Below are positions 17,881 to 26,961 of a DNA stretch of 64,000 nt, piece after piece. Under the pieces are notes generated by a model. It ran no database searches. It was not told the DNA's origin and saw only the letters and a program-made list of their open reading frames with translations. Each line of letters starts with the position of its first letter. The stretch's first letter is position 1. The stretch spans positions 806,001-870,000 of the forward strand of contig OZ220717.1 in NCBI GenBank assembly GCA_965116625.1, given 5' to 3'. This DNA comes from VXNE01 sp965116625. GTDB lineage: Bacteria > Pseudomonadota > Gammaproteobacteria > Pseudomonadales > Azotimanducaceae. The translations under genes and the position numbers were made by a program.

Positions 17881-18990
17881 ATGTCGTCCTTCTCCAAGGC
17901 ACCGCTTGAACGCGCGCACGCATTGGTCCCACAGATTTCAGCGCTGGCAGATCGAATAGATGCCGACCGGGAACTGCCGCCGGAACTGTCCGAAGCGCTG
18001 ATCGGCGACGGCATCTTCCGGCTGCTCGTCCCGCGTTCCCTGGGTGGCGAGGAGATGGACTGGCTCGAGTACCTCGACGTAGTGCGGACCATCGCGGAGG
18101 CGGACGGCAGCACTGGATGGTGCGTGAACCAGGGTGCCGTATTCGCAACCACGAGCAGCCGATGCCCGGAGCCGCTGGCAAGGGAAGTATGGGGAGACCC
18201 CCGAACCGTGGTCGGTAACGGCCCGCCCCAGGGCGCCGAGTCCGTCCCCGTCGATGGCGGCTACAGGCTAACCGGAAACTGGATGTTCTCCAGCGGTTGC
18301 CGGCATGCCAACTGGATCGCGGCAGTGGCATCGGGCCGATTGCACCTGTTGCCCCGGGAGGAAGTGGAGTTCCTGGACGTGTGGCAGGTGCAGGGCTTGC
18401 GTGGGACGGGAAGCTTTGGCTTTAAGACGCGCGACCGGTTCGTGCCCGAATCCCGCGCGATGCATATGCCTGGCAAGACTCGCGAATCCGGTCCGATCTA
18501 CGTCATACCGCAGCATCTGCTTTTCGGCTGCGGCTTCGGCTGCGTCGCGCTCGGCGTGGCTCGGGCCGCCATCAATGCGGCCATCGAGCTCGCCCTGACC
18601 AAGTTGGGGCGTTACGGCACGCGACCACTGGCGGAGAAAAGCGTCGTGCAGCAACAGGTCGGGAAGGCGGAAGCCACCTGGGCCGCAGCCAGGGCGCTCC
18701 TGTACGAAAGCGCTGCCCACGTATGGGAGCGGGTACGGGAGACGGGCGAGATCACCGTGGGGCAGCGCATACGCCTGCGCATGGCGGGAACGCATGCGAT
18801 CCGCCAGTCGGCAAGGGCCGTGGACATCGTCTACAACCTGAGCGGTTCGGACGCCATCTTCTCAACGCGAGCGATTCAGCGCCGATTCCAGGACGCGCAC
18901 GTCATTACGCAGCAGGTTCAGGGGCGGGAGTCCCATTACGAAACCGTCGGCCAGTTCCTGCTCGATCAGGATCCCGAGGGCGTCTTCTAG
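17881..18990 (+). CDS. acyl-CoA dehydrogenase-fold flavin-dependent monooxygenase/hydroxylase
   Basis: 369 residues with the acyl-CoA dehydrogenase fold. The N-terminal helical domain includes FRLLVPRSLGGEEMDW, and the central beta domain includes GGYRLTGNWMFSSGCRHANW. The C-terminal helical part ends in RRFQDAHVITQQVQGRESHYETVGQFLL. The SGCRHANW and DAHVITQQV motifs are typical of the HsaA/HpaH-like two-component hydroxylases rather than true fatty acyl-CoA dehydrogenases. A flavin reductase partner is not adjacent. It is convergent with the candidate selenoprotein, 8 bp away. Confidence 0.82.
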   Translation: MSSFSKAPLERAHALVPQISALADRIDADRELPPELSEALIGDGIFRLLVPRSLGGEEMDWLEYLDVVRTIAEADGSTGWCVNQGAVFATTSSRCPEPLAREVWGDPRTVVGNGPPQGAESVPVDGGYRLTGNWMFSSGCRHANWIAAVASGRLHLLPREEVEFLDVWQVQGLRGTGSFGFKTRDRFVPESRAMHMPGKTRESGPIYVIPQHLLFGCGFGCVALGVARAAINAAIELALTKLGRYGTRPLAEKSVVQQQVGKAEATWAAARALLYESAAHVWERVRETGEITVGQRIRLRMAGTHAIRQSARAVDIVYNLSGSDAIFSTRAIQRRFQDAHVITQQVQGRESHYETVGQFLLDQDPEGVF

Positions 18991-18998
18991 CTGAGGCG

Positions 18999-20036
18999 CT
19001 ACCACTTCTCCGCTGGCGCGAAGGCGTTGAGGCCGAGGTTCTCGCGAAGCGCCACGGAAGCCTCCGCAGTGTGCGGATCCAGGCGAATGCCGATCGCGTC
19101 GGCGACACGGGTGATGCCGTTGAAGCCGGAGGCGACCAGGATCGCATCGCTCGTCGCTCTTGGCCCGAGTTCTCGACAGCCCCTGGTGCGCAGGACTGAG
19201 ACTTCGCCCCATCGCCAGCCGGCAACGGCATCGGACAGCTCCACCAGGAGGTCCCCGTGCGGCACGCCACCGTCCGAAGTGGAGCCGGTGACCATCTTCA
19301 GGTCCGCCTCCTGTCCGCTGTTCTTGGCGCTCTCCCGGAGCGACACGGTATGCGCCGTGGTTCAGTAGAAGCACTCGTTCACGGCGGACACGCGTGAGGC
19401 GACGAGTTCGACCTGGGGACGGGTCAGGGTGAAGCACGCTTCGGGGGCCATGTAGTACGAAGAACCGAAGGCGCCGAAGAACAGGTCGCGAGCGCTCGGC
19501 ACAATGGCGAGCGATCGAAGAATGTTGAATCTTCCCTCGCGAGCGATGGGCACCCATGCCCCGGCATCGACGACATCCTTCGAACTCTCGGAGGTCGGCG
19601 CGCCGGGTTGCGCCGGCGGCAGGTCTGGCAGACCGAGGCCAACGCCTTGCGCAAAGGTGTCGACAACGACGGAGCTTGCGACGACAGCGACCAGTTCGAC
19701 ATAGGCCTCCGGCCGCATGCCTGCGGCGATGACGTGGTAGAACCAGCGACGCGTCAGTTGGCCTGAATCGTTGCGCATGCCGTGGATCGCTTCGACGGCT
19801 TCGGGCGGCAAGCCGTTGCTGCTGTCGTGCTCGATGCCGCCGATGGTTGCAAAGGTCGACCGTGTGCGACTGCGGCAAATGGGGCACTCCGGTGCTGCGC
19901 GCGCTTCCCGGACGATAGCGAGCCGCTCGGGTCCGCTCCACCAGGCGCCGGGAGCGGCGAGCACACGGAGGGTGTTTTTGTGTGCTGTACCGGTGCCGCT
20001 CCCCACGGGGAGCACGGCCTGGGAGTAGTCGATCAA
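18999..20036 (-). CDS. AhpD/CMD-family redox protein with in-frame UGA (candidate selenoprotein, CxxU)
   Basis: Two open frames are separated by one TGA (19362-19364) and are in the same frame. Joined, they give 345 residues. The junction reads VSAVNECFY-[TGA]-TTAHTVSLRES, which aligns with the AhpD/carboxymuconolactone decarboxylase motif NxCxYCxxxH, with TGA exactly at the resolving or peroxidatic cysteine (position 225; C222, H229). A SECIS-like hairpin follows. Both sides remain typical coding sequence and the protein ends naturally at 18999. A second CxxC (C51, C54) lies near the N-terminus. The ATG at 20036 overlaps the upstream gene as ATGA. A simple nonsense mutation is the alternative. 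No selABC genes are in the window. Confidence 0.75.
19328..19342 (-). promoter_or_regulatory. bacterial SECIS-like hairpin downstream of the in-frame UGA
   Basis: On the minus strand CGCUC-CGGGA-GAGCG forms a perfect 5-bp stem with a 5-nt loop that carries G at its second position. The loop starts 25 nt after the UGA, inside the range used for bacterial SECIS models. A competing lower stem, GGCGC with GCGCC, is also possible around it. Confidence 0.5.
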
Positions 20037-20953
20037 GGCTGGTCCTTCATGCTATGGGGGGCGGGGCCATGTTCCGCGGTGGCCGCGTAGCTGCGGGGAA
20101 CGCGGACGGTCGTCGCATTCCCGCCCATCCGTGCTTCAGAGCGCCTCCATGACGGCCAGGTGCCGAGGCCCGGGAGCTTGATTGCGAGGGACGTGATATC
20201 TATGCCAGCGACCAGGCCACCGAGGTTCACTTCGATGCCCTCCTCGATTGCCGCCAGTATGCCGAATACACCGAACGCCGAGAACTGATAGCCGGTGCCG
20301 CTTGGTGCCTTTCCGAACATGTCGCCGTTGCCGAGGTAGTCCTTGCCGATGGCCGTGGGCGGCAGGTCCAGTCGAAGTTCCGGAACCTGCCGCGCGACGA
20401 ACGCCGTAAACGTGTTGCTGTTCGGGCCGGGCCAGGTCTTGTACTCGTGCTGGTAGGGGTATGCGTCTATCGCGGCCTCGAGCTTGTCGATGACTGCGTC
20501 GACATCGTCGCCGCGGACATCTGCGAGCAGGACGGGCCGGTTGGAGAACCACTCGGCATCAGGATTGCCGCGCCTGCGGGACAGCGCCGACTCGCCGCGG
20601 CGCAACCGCCAGCCGATGATCTCGAAGCGCTCATAGTCGTCGGCGTTAGCGCGCTTGGCGGTGATCCAGGTGTGCACGGCAGCACCGCCGCGCGGGCCCC
20701 AGGTTCGCGCGCCGTAGACCTGGATGATGGCTGTCTCCATGATCGCGGGGTCCGGCGCCTGTCCGGTGGACCCATGGCTCGCGTCCCGCCAGTGGGTCTG
20801 GCCGGTGGATGCGCGCCATGCGATGGATATCACGGCGGGCGCCACGAATACGGCGAACAGGATCCAGATCGTCATCCGCGGCGACCAACGGCGAACGCGT
20901 GCAGGCTTTGGTGGTTCCGGGTTCTGTTTCGCAAAGCGATGACTTGCTCCCAT
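20033..20953 (-). CDS. DUF3750-like membrane-anchored protein
   Basis: 306 residues with one N-terminal membrane segment (TIWILFAVFVAPAVISIAW), then a soluble domain. Motifs include VYGARTWGPRGGAAVHTWI, FEIIGWRLRRG, RRGNPDAEWFSNRPVLLADV, and AIDAYPYQHEYKTWPGPNSN with NTFTAFVARQVPELRLDLPP. I associate this pattern with DUF3750, whose function is unknown. It overlaps the candidate selenoprotein start by 4 bp, so the two are translationally coupled and possibly act in one redox process. Confidence 0.75.
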   Translation of the reverse strand: MGASHRFAKQNPEPPKPARVRRWSPRMTIWILFAVFVAPAVISIAWRASTGQTHWRDASHGSTGQAPDPAIMETAIIQVYGARTWGPRGGAAVHTWITAKRANADDYERFEIIGWRLRRGESALSRRRGNPDAEWFSNRPVLLADVRGDDVDAVIDKLEAAIDAYPYQHEYKTWPGPNSNTFTAFVARQVPELRLDLPPTAIGKDYLGNGDMFGKAPSGTGYQFSAFGVFGILAAIEEGIEVNLGGLVAGIDITSLAIKLPGLGTWPSWRRSEARMGGNATTVRVPRSYAATAEHGPAPHSMKDQP

Positions 20954-21005
20954 GATGCGCTAGACGATAGCTTTATCGGCTTTCCCTAGTGATACGGAGT
21001 CCAAA

Positions 21006-21770
21006 TTGATCGAACTGCACTATTGGCCGACACCCAACGGTCGGAAAGTTACGATCATGCTTGAGGAATGCGGCCTCGACTACACCATTATTCCAGTTGA
21101 CATCTATATCGGCGATCAGTTCAAGCCAGAATTCCTGCGCATCAGCCCGAACAACCGCATGCCGGCCATCGTCGACCACGATCCCATCGGCGGCGGCGAG
21201 CCGTTGTCGGTCTTCGAGTCTGGCGCGATTCTCGAGTACCTCGCGGACAAGACGGGGAAGTTCCTACCCCGGGAAGGGGCTGGCCGCTACAGGGCGCTGC
21301 AGTGGGTGCATTGGCAGATGGCCAACCTCGGGCCGATGATGGGCAACGCCAATCACTTCAAGAACTATGGGAAAGCCCTGGTCGACGACGAGAACTTGCT
21401 CGCGTACGGCGAGAAGCGCTTCGTCGGCGAAGTGGACCGTCTCGCCGGTGTCATGGATGCCCACCTGTCGGCGAATCGCTACCTCGCCGGCGACGAGTAC
21501 ACCATCGCCGACATGATCACCTGGCCGTGGGCACGGCTGATCCCCAACATGATCTACGAAGGCTCGTGGGATAGCGTTCCGAACCTCTCGCGCTGGAGCT
21601 ACGAGGTCGGCGGGCGTCCCGCAGTGGACAAATGTTTCCGAATGCACAGCGACTGGGGAAGCCGCGAACGCACGGAAGAGGAGGAAAAGGCCCGGCGCGA
21701 ACTTTTCTTCAACCAGGACGCCGAGAAGGTTCGCAAGTACCGGGAAGCAGCGGCGAAGGGTACTGCCTGA
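21006..21770 (+). CDS. glutathione S-transferase family protein (Nu-class-like)
   Basis: The N-terminal thioredoxin fold starts IELHYWPTPNGRKVTIMLEE, with the cis-Pro region NNRMPAIVDHDP and the glutathione-binding VFESGAILEYLAD. The helical C-terminal domain includes YTIADMITWPWAR. It has 254 residues and a TTG start at 21006, supported by CGGAG six bases upstream. The TPNGRK opening resembles YfcG/YghU-type enzymes with disulfide reductase activity. It is followed by a strong hairpin and a convergent gene. Confidence 0.9.
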   Translation: MIELHYWPTPNGRKVTIMLEECGLDYTIIPVDIYIGDQFKPEFLRISPNNRMPAIVDHDPIGGGEPLSVFESGAILEYLADKTGKFLPREGAGRYRALQWVHWQMANLGPMMGNANHFKNYGKALVDDENLLAYGEKRFVGEVDRLAGVMDAHLSANRYLAGDEYTIADMITWPWARLIPNMIYEGSWDSVPNLSRWSYEVGGRPAVDKCFRMHSDWGSRERTEEEEKARRELFFNQDAEKVRKYREAAAKGTA

Positions 21771-21773
21771 TGT

Positions 21774-21797
21774 CCAACCGCCGTCCTCGGCGGTTGG
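21774..21797. terminator. hairpin between convergent genes (bidirectional terminator candidate)
   Basis: CCAACCGCC and GGCGGTTGG form a perfect 9-bp stem with a 6-nt loop, placed 4 bp after the GST stop and 9 bp before the end of the opposing LLM gene. No T-run follows on either strand, so termination strength is uncertain. Confidence 0.5.
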
Positions 21798-21805
21798 GGA
21801 CGGTG

Positions 21806-22630
21806 CTATAGCGAGCTGATCGCTTCCCGCATCTTCTCGATGTGCTGATCGGTTGTCAGCCCGCCGCCGAGCGTGCGCAGGCAAAGGTGCGTGAGTCCGG
21901 CGTCTCGCCAGCCTTGAACCCGGTCGCGCCACTCGGCTTCGCGCGGCCCAACCACGGCCACGCCCGCCTCCCTGCCGATCTCGTCCGGATTCCGGCCCGC
22001 ATCGACAGCGGCAGCGTCGATGTCGGCTTTCACGGCCGGATATTCTTCCGGCGAACAGAGCGCGAACCAGCCGTCGGCCTGGCGGCCGATCCGCTGGCGT
22101 ATCCGTGGCACGGGGACGCCGCTGGCACCGATCCACACGGGAATCGGCCGCTGAACCGGCAGCGGGTTCACGCCTGCGCCCTCGACCGTGTCCCAGCGAC
22201 CTTCGAAATCCACGGTTTCCTTCGTCCACAGGAGCCGCATGAGTTCGATCTGCTCCTCGATGCGCGCTCCCCGGGTGTGGAAGTCGGCGCCCAGCGCCCC
22301 GTACTCGGCGGAACTGCCGCCGACGCCGATCCCCAGACGTACGTGCCCGCCACTCATGACATCGAGTGAGGCCGCCTGTTTCGCAAGCAGGACCGTCTGT
22401 CGGGCAGGTGTGACGATGACGGATGGGACCAGTTCGATGGTCTTCGTCACGGCGGCGACGTAGGCCAGTATCATCATCGGCTCGTGCAGGTGTCCGCTTC
22501 GGGGGCGCAATACCTGGTCAGGGACGCGGAGGTGGGTGTAGCCGAGGTCCTCCGCAGCCTGGGCAAAAGCCTTGATGGCCGCCAGGTCATCCTTCATTTC
22601 CCGCACTGGTAGCGATATCCCGATTTGCAT
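21806..22630 (-). CDS. LLM class (luciferase-like) flavin/F420-dependent oxidoreductase
   Basis: A TIM-barrel luciferase-like monooxygenase family member of 274 residues. Visible family features are GISLPVREMKDD at the start, LGYTHLRVPDQV, the VLLAKQAASLDVMSGGHVRLGIGVG region and the RPIPVWIGASGVPVPRIRQRIGRQADGWF segment. The ATG at 22630 (MQIGISLP) is preferred over the TTG nine bases upstream. Substrate and cofactor (FMNH2 or F420) cannot be read from the sequence. Confidence 0.87.
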   Translation of the reverse strand: MQIGISLPVREMKDDLAAIKAFAQAAEDLGYTHLRVPDQVLRPRSGHLHEPMMILAYVAAVTKTIELVPSVIVTPARQTVLLAKQAASLDVMSGGHVRLGIGVGGSSAEYGALGADFHTRGARIEEQIELMRLLWTKETVDFEGRWDTVEGAGVNPLPVQRPIPVWIGASGVPVPRIRQRIGRQADGWFALCSPEEYPAVKADIDAAAVDAGRNPDEIGREAGVAVVGPREAEWRDRVQGWRDAGLTHLCLRTLGGGLTTDQHIEKMREAISSL

Positions 22631-22707
22631 GCTGTTCAAGCCGTTGTTGCAATGAATGACAGTCTACCCTTTCGATGGCCTCCGGGGCCTGTCGTAGAAT
22701 CGGGCCA

Positions 22708-23880
22708 ATGTCTGATACCCGGGGCCCGCTGCAGGACGTGCGGATCGTCGATCTGACCGACGAGCGCGGCATCTATGGTGCGAAGCTGTTGGCAGATCTT
22801 GGAGCGGATGTCGTACGGCCCGAACCGCCGGAGGGCGACCCGTTGCGCCGCCGAGGGCCGCACCTGGAAGATGCGCCGGACGGTCCCACCTCCCTTTGGC
22901 ATGCGTTCTTTGCGTCGTCCCGGCGCTTCTTGTCCGTGGACCTCGATAGCGAAGCCGGCAATGCGCAACTCGATGCGCTGATCGACCGGGCGCACATCGT
23001 CCTTTGCTGCACGGGTGCGTTGGGCGCCGAACCTGAACGTCTCGACGCCGCCCTCTCGCGCCGGCCCGAAGTCGTGGTCGTGGAGGTCTCTTCGTTCGGC
23101 AAGGAAGGTCCCTGGCGCGACTACCTGGCACCGCATATCGTCGCGGGCGCGCTGGGGGGTGCCGTGGCGCCGACGGGAGATGCCGATACGCCGCCGCTCA
23201 ACGCCTTCGGGGAACTGCACTTCATGATGTCCGGCGTCTACGTCGCGATCGCGGCTTTGGGTGCGCTGCATCTCGCCCGCGTCAGGAAAACCGGGCAACG
23301 CGTCCACGTTCCGGTGCACGAGTGTATCGCGTCGGGCCTGGAACAGGTCCTGATGTGGTACTGGTACCACGACCGGCTTCCCATGGCGAAGGGCCCCGTG
23401 CTCGAGCGGCGCGGAGGCCTGCACTGGACGAACGGCTTCCAGACGATGCGCGGCCGGGACGGTTGCGTTTTTGTCACCCCTGCGCCGAACCGCGATGCGC
23501 AGTTGGCGTGGCTGATCGAAGAAGACGCGGCAGGCGACCTGTGGGATCCGAAATACCAGGATCCGGACAATCGCGAAGGGTTCACCCTGGCCGTGATGCA
23601 ACGGTTGCGGGAATGGGTGGCGACGCGCGATGTGGAGCCGTTGTTTCGGGAGGGACAGGCCCGAGGTCTGGCGTATGGCCAGGTGGTGCCGGTCGAGGGT
23701 GTGGCGGACAACCCGCATCTTGCCGCCCGGGACTGGTGGACGGACTATCTTCCGACGGTTCGTGGTCCGGGGGCGCCGTATGCCTTCAGCGACACACCCT
23801 GGAAGATCGGACCCTACGGCGATGTAGGCGCGGATACGGACGCCGTGCTGTCGGAGATCGGTTGGACAGAGAACCCATGA
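22708..23880 (+). CDS. CaiB/BaiF family class III CoA-transferase
   Basis: 390 residues with the family III architecture. The N-terminus includes LQDVRIVDLTDERGIYGAKLLADLGADVVRPEPPEGDPLRRRGP, and the C-terminal lobe GLAYGQVVPVEGVADNPHLAARDWW. The usual catalytic aspartate region reads NAFGELHFMMSGVYVAIAAL, without the normal D in this position, so activity may be altered or depend on the partner. It overlaps a second CoA-transferase by 4 bp, suggesting a heteromeric or sequential pair. Confidence 0.85.
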   Translation: MSDTRGPLQDVRIVDLTDERGIYGAKLLADLGADVVRPEPPEGDPLRRRGPHLEDAPDGPTSLWHAFFASSRRFLSVDLDSEAGNAQLDALIDRAHIVLCCTGALGAEPERLDAALSRRPEVVVVEVSSFGKEGPWRDYLAPHIVAGALGGAVAPTGDADTPPLNAFGELHFMMSGVYVAIAALGALHLARVRKTGQRVHVPVHECIASGLEQVLMWYWYHDRLPMAKGPVLERRGGLHWTNGFQTMRGRDGCVFVTPAPNRDAQLAWLIEEDAAGDLWDPKYQDPDNREGFTLAVMQRLREWVATRDVEPLFREGQARGLAYGQVVPVEGVADNPHLAARDWWTDYLPTVRGPGAPYAFSDTPWKIGPYGDVGADTDAVLSEIGWTENP

Positions 23881-25088
23881 GACCGCTCACGGACGTCAAG
23901 ATCCTGGATTTCACCCATGTCCTCGCGGGGCCATTCGGCACGCGGGTGCTCGCCGACATGGGCGCGGACGTGGTGAAGATCATGTCGACCGTGCGGGAGA
24001 CCGGGCGCACCCAGCAGGACTCGCCGTACTACCTCATGTGGAACCGCAACAAGCGTTCGCTCGCCCTCGACATGCGCCACGAGGAAAGCCGCGAACTGGC
24101 GCGTCGCCTGGCCGACGAGGCGGACGTGGTGATGGACAACTTCTCGCCGGGCGTGCTCGATCGCTGGAACGTGGGCTACGAGGTCGTGAGCGAGACCAAT
24201 CCGGGTGTCATCTACGTGCAGATGTCCGGCATGGGCGCGACCGGTCCCTGGTCGGACTTCGTCACGTATGCGCCGACGATCCACGGACTCGGGGGACTGA
24301 CGCACCTGACCGGCGTGCCTGGACGCGGAGACATCGGCATCGGCTATTCCTACAACGACCACCAGGCGGGCCTGCATGGCGCCGTGGCGGTGCTCGCGGC
24401 GCTGGAAGGGCGGCGCAGTACCGGCAAGGGCCAGCGTGTCGACCTGTCGCAGTTCGAGGTCGGGGTGAACTTTGCGGGCCTGGCCCTGCTGGACTGGTTC
24501 GGCAACGGAAGATCGGCGTCGCCTGTCGCCAATCGGGAACCCTACGACCACAACGCGCCGCATGGCTGCTATCCCTGCACGGGCGCCGCCAGCGACGCAC
24601 TCGTAGACGAACGCTGGGTCGCGATCGCCTGCATGAACGATGACCAGTGGCGCCGCTTCCGCGATGTCCTGGGTGATCCGGAGTGGGCACGGGACCCCGC
24701 GCTGGCCACCGCCCGGGGCCGTTCCGACGCAGCCGACATGCTGGACCGGCGGATCACAGAGTGGACAAAGGGGCTCACGGCGGAGGTCGTGATGGCGCGT
24801 TGCCAGGCCGCCGGGGTGCCGGCCGGCGTCGTGCAGACCGGGGTCGATCTGTGCGAGCGCGATCCGCAACTGAAGCTCTCGGGGTTCCTTTCAGAGATCG
24901 AGGAAGCACATCCGATCGCGGGCAAGACCTATGCGGACCGGCTCCCCATCCATTTCGAGCGCACCCCCTGCGACGAGTACCGTCCTGCGCCCGTAGTCGG
25001 CCAGCACAACGCCGAGGTGCTGAGCGAATGGCTCGGCATGTCGGAAGAGGAAGTCCGGCGAGGCGAAGAAACGGGGTACTTGAGCTGA
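23877..25088 (+). CDS. CaiB/BaiF family class III CoA-transferase
   Basis: 403 residues. The N-terminus TDVKILDFTHVLAGPFGTRVLADMGADVVKI is classic for the family, with NRNKRSLALDM and the catalytic-aspartate region YSYNDHQAGLHGAVAVLAAL intact. The ATG at 23877 overlaps the previous gene (ATGA); the longer frame upstream is inside that gene. The pair, followed by a cyclase and an enoyl-CoA hydratase, looks like an operon for activating and degrading an organic acid as its CoA thioester. Confidence 0.9.
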   Translation: MRPLTDVKILDFTHVLAGPFGTRVLADMGADVVKIMSTVRETGRTQQDSPYYLMWNRNKRSLALDMRHEESRELARRLADEADVVMDNFSPGVLDRWNVGYEVVSETNPGVIYVQMSGMGATGPWSDFVTYAPTIHGLGGLTHLTGVPGRGDIGIGYSYNDHQAGLHGAVAVLAALEGRRSTGKGQRVDLSQFEVGVNFAGLALLDWFGNGRSASPVANREPYDHNAPHGCYPCTGAASDALVDERWVAIACMNDDQWRRFRDVLGDPEWARDPALATARGRSDAADMLDRRITEWTKGLTAEVVMARCQAAGVPAGVVQTGVDLCERDPQLKLSGFLSEIEEAHPIAGKTYADRLPIHFERTPCDEYRPAPVVGQHNAEVLSEWLGMSEEEVRRGEETGYLS

Positions 25089-25157
25089 GGGCGTCCGGCC
25101 GACGAGCCCCGGTCCGGCTTATCATCGGTGGAAGTACTCGAAAAGGTGGGCAGGCCA

Positions 25158-26084
25158 ATGCGTATCGCTCTTTCTCTTGCGCTCCTTTGCGCGGCGGCGA
25201 CCGTGACCGGGGCAGACTGGTATCCCTCAGAACACGGCGCAGGCGACACGCTCGGGGCGATCAACCACCTGTCGCCCGAGAAGGTGGTCGAAGCGGCCCG
25301 GTTGGTGAAGACCGGCAAGACCTACCCGCTCGGCGTCGTCACCGGCTGGAAAACGCCGGCATACCCGCCGCGCCACTACGCCATCACGGTCATTCAGCCG
25401 GGGCAGGACCTCGGCCCGACCTTTGGCACCAACCTGGCGACGGGCAACGACGACCTCCTCTACACGTGGATGGGGATCGGCAGCCAGATAGATGGCCTGG
25501 GACACATGGGCATCAACCACGTGTACTACAACGGGCACAAGGCATCGGACTTCGTGACGACCAAGGGCCTCACGGCATTGTCCATCGAGAAACTGCCGCC
25601 GATCGTCGGGCGCGGCGTATTGCTCGACATGGTCCGGTATTTCGATCAGAACCCGCTGCCGGAGGGCACGGTCTTCAACGAAGCCGAGATCAAGGCCCAG
25701 GCGAGCGCCCAGGGAGTGACCATCGGCAAGGGCGACGTCGTGCTCTTCCACACCGGCTGGCTCAACCTCGCCGGAAAGGACGATGTGAGGTTCATGGCTG
25801 GCCAACCGGGTCTCGGCGTCGGCGGGGCGAAGTACCTGGCCGGCCTCGATGTCGTCGCGGTGGGCGCGGATACCTGGGGCCTGGAAGCGGTACCCGGAGA
25901 GGACCCCGACCAGGTGTTTCCGGTTCATCCCGAGCTGCTGGCAAAGAACGGCATCTACATCCTGGAGAACATGGACGTTCGCGCCCTGGCGGCGGACGAA
26001 GGCTGGGAATTCCTGTTCGTGCTGGGGCAGCCGCGCTTCGAGGGTGCGGTGCAGGCAGTGATCAATCCCGTGGCGATCAGATAA
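25158..26084 (+). CDS. cyclase family (kynurenine formamidase-like) protein, exported
   Basis: PF04199-type cyclase of 308 residues. The start at 25158 leaves a clear signal peptide (MRIALSLALLCAAATVTGA). The metal-binding region reads MGIGSQIDGLGHMGIN, with Q replacing the first histidine of the usual HxGTHxD; several long cyclases share this form. KGDVVLFHTGW and VVAVGADTWGLEAVPGED are further markers. It is probably periplasmic. It lies between CoA-transferases and an enoyl-CoA hydratase, but its substrate is unknown. Confidence 0.85.
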   Translation: MRIALSLALLCAAATVTGADWYPSEHGAGDTLGAINHLSPEKVVEAARLVKTGKTYPLGVVTGWKTPAYPPRHYAITVIQPGQDLGPTFGTNLATGNDDLLYTWMGIGSQIDGLGHMGINHVYYNGHKASDFVTTKGLTALSIEKLPPIVGRGVLLDMVRYFDQNPLPEGTVFNEAEIKAQASAQGVTIGKGDVVLFHTGWLNLAGKDDVRFMAGQPGLGVGGAKYLAGLDVVAVGADTWGLEAVPGEDPDQVFPVHPELLAKNGIYILENMDVRALAADEGWEFLFVLGQPRFEGAVQAVINPVAIR

Positions 26085-26125
26085 GGCAGCGCATATTCAG
26101 CCGCGCAGCAAGGAAAGGAGCAAAC

Positions 26126-26959
26126 ATGTACGAAGAGATCATCTACGAAATCGACGGTTCGGTGGCCGTGATCACAATGAACCGGCCAGAAACGCTCAAC
26201 GCATTAACCGACCGTACGCAGGCCGAGATCCGGCATGCGCTGGACCAGTCGGAGAAAAACGAAGCCGTCATCGGAACCGTGCTAACTGGCGCCGGCCGGG
26301 GTTTCTGCTCGGGCGTTGACATGAACGCGCTTGGTGCCATGAGTGAAGCGGGCCAACGCCTCGGCGAGAGTTACGCGAACCTTGCCGCCAATCCCGGGAA
26401 CCCGGACGACGACCCGAACTTCAAGATTGGCCTCGGCTACTTTCTCGGTCTGCGCAAACCCCTCATCGCCGCGGTCAACGGCGCCTGCGCGGGACTCGGT
26501 TTCAGTTACGCGGTTTTCTGCGACCTGCGTTTCGTAGACAGGAACGCCAGGTTCGTCACCTCGTTCTCCCAGCGCGGGCTGATCGCCGAGCACGGCACGA
26601 GCTGGATGCTGCCGCGCCTGATCGGCCCCGCAAACGCGCTCGACATCCTCTGGACCGGGCGGAGGTTCGAGGGTGAGGAGGCGGCGCGCCTGGGACTGGC
26701 CAACCGGGTGTGCGAACCGGGTGAGTGCGTCAACGATGCGAAGACCTATCTTCGCCAGATCAGCGAAACAGCGTCGCCCAAGTCGCTGATGATGATGAAG
26801 AAGCAGATCTACCGGCATCTTTCTGCCGATCTTCGCGAGGCGATGGCGGAATCTGTCGAATGGATGGATCAAAGCCTGGCGCACCCGGACTTCAAGGAGG
26901 GGGTAGCGTCGTTTGTCGAACGCCGGGCACCGAACTTCTCGCGGATACAGGTCGACTAG
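26126..26959 (+). CDS. enoyl-CoA hydratase/isomerase family protein
   Basis: Crotonase-fold enzyme of 277 residues. The oxyanion-hole segments are GRGFCSGVDMNAL and NGACAGLGFSYAVFCDLRF, and a catalytic-type Glu sits in LIAEHGTSWMLPRLIG. A good AAAGGAG lies before the ATG at 26126. It likely acts on the CoA thioester made by the CoA-transferases upstream. It ends 2 bp before the next gene. Confidence 0.92.
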   Translation: MYEEIIYEIDGSVAVITMNRPETLNALTDRTQAEIRHALDQSEKNEAVIGTVLTGAGRGFCSGVDMNALGAMSEAGQRLGESYANLAANPGNPDDDPNFKIGLGYFLGLRKPLIAAVNGACAGLGFSYAVFCDLRFVDRNARFVTSFSQRGLIAEHGTSWMLPRLIGPANALDILWTGRRFEGEEAARLGLANRVCEPGECVNDAKTYLRQISETASPKSLMMMKKQIYRHLSADLREAMAESVEWMDQSLAHPDFKEGVASFVERRAPNFSRIQVD

Positions 26960-26961
26960 CG

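Noticed and set aside
18862..19941. Long open frame overlapping the AhpD-like gene in another phase
   Set aside because: Very Arg-rich translation without domain features, typical of an antisense or shifted frame in GC-rich DNA. The CxxU frame has clear family motifs.
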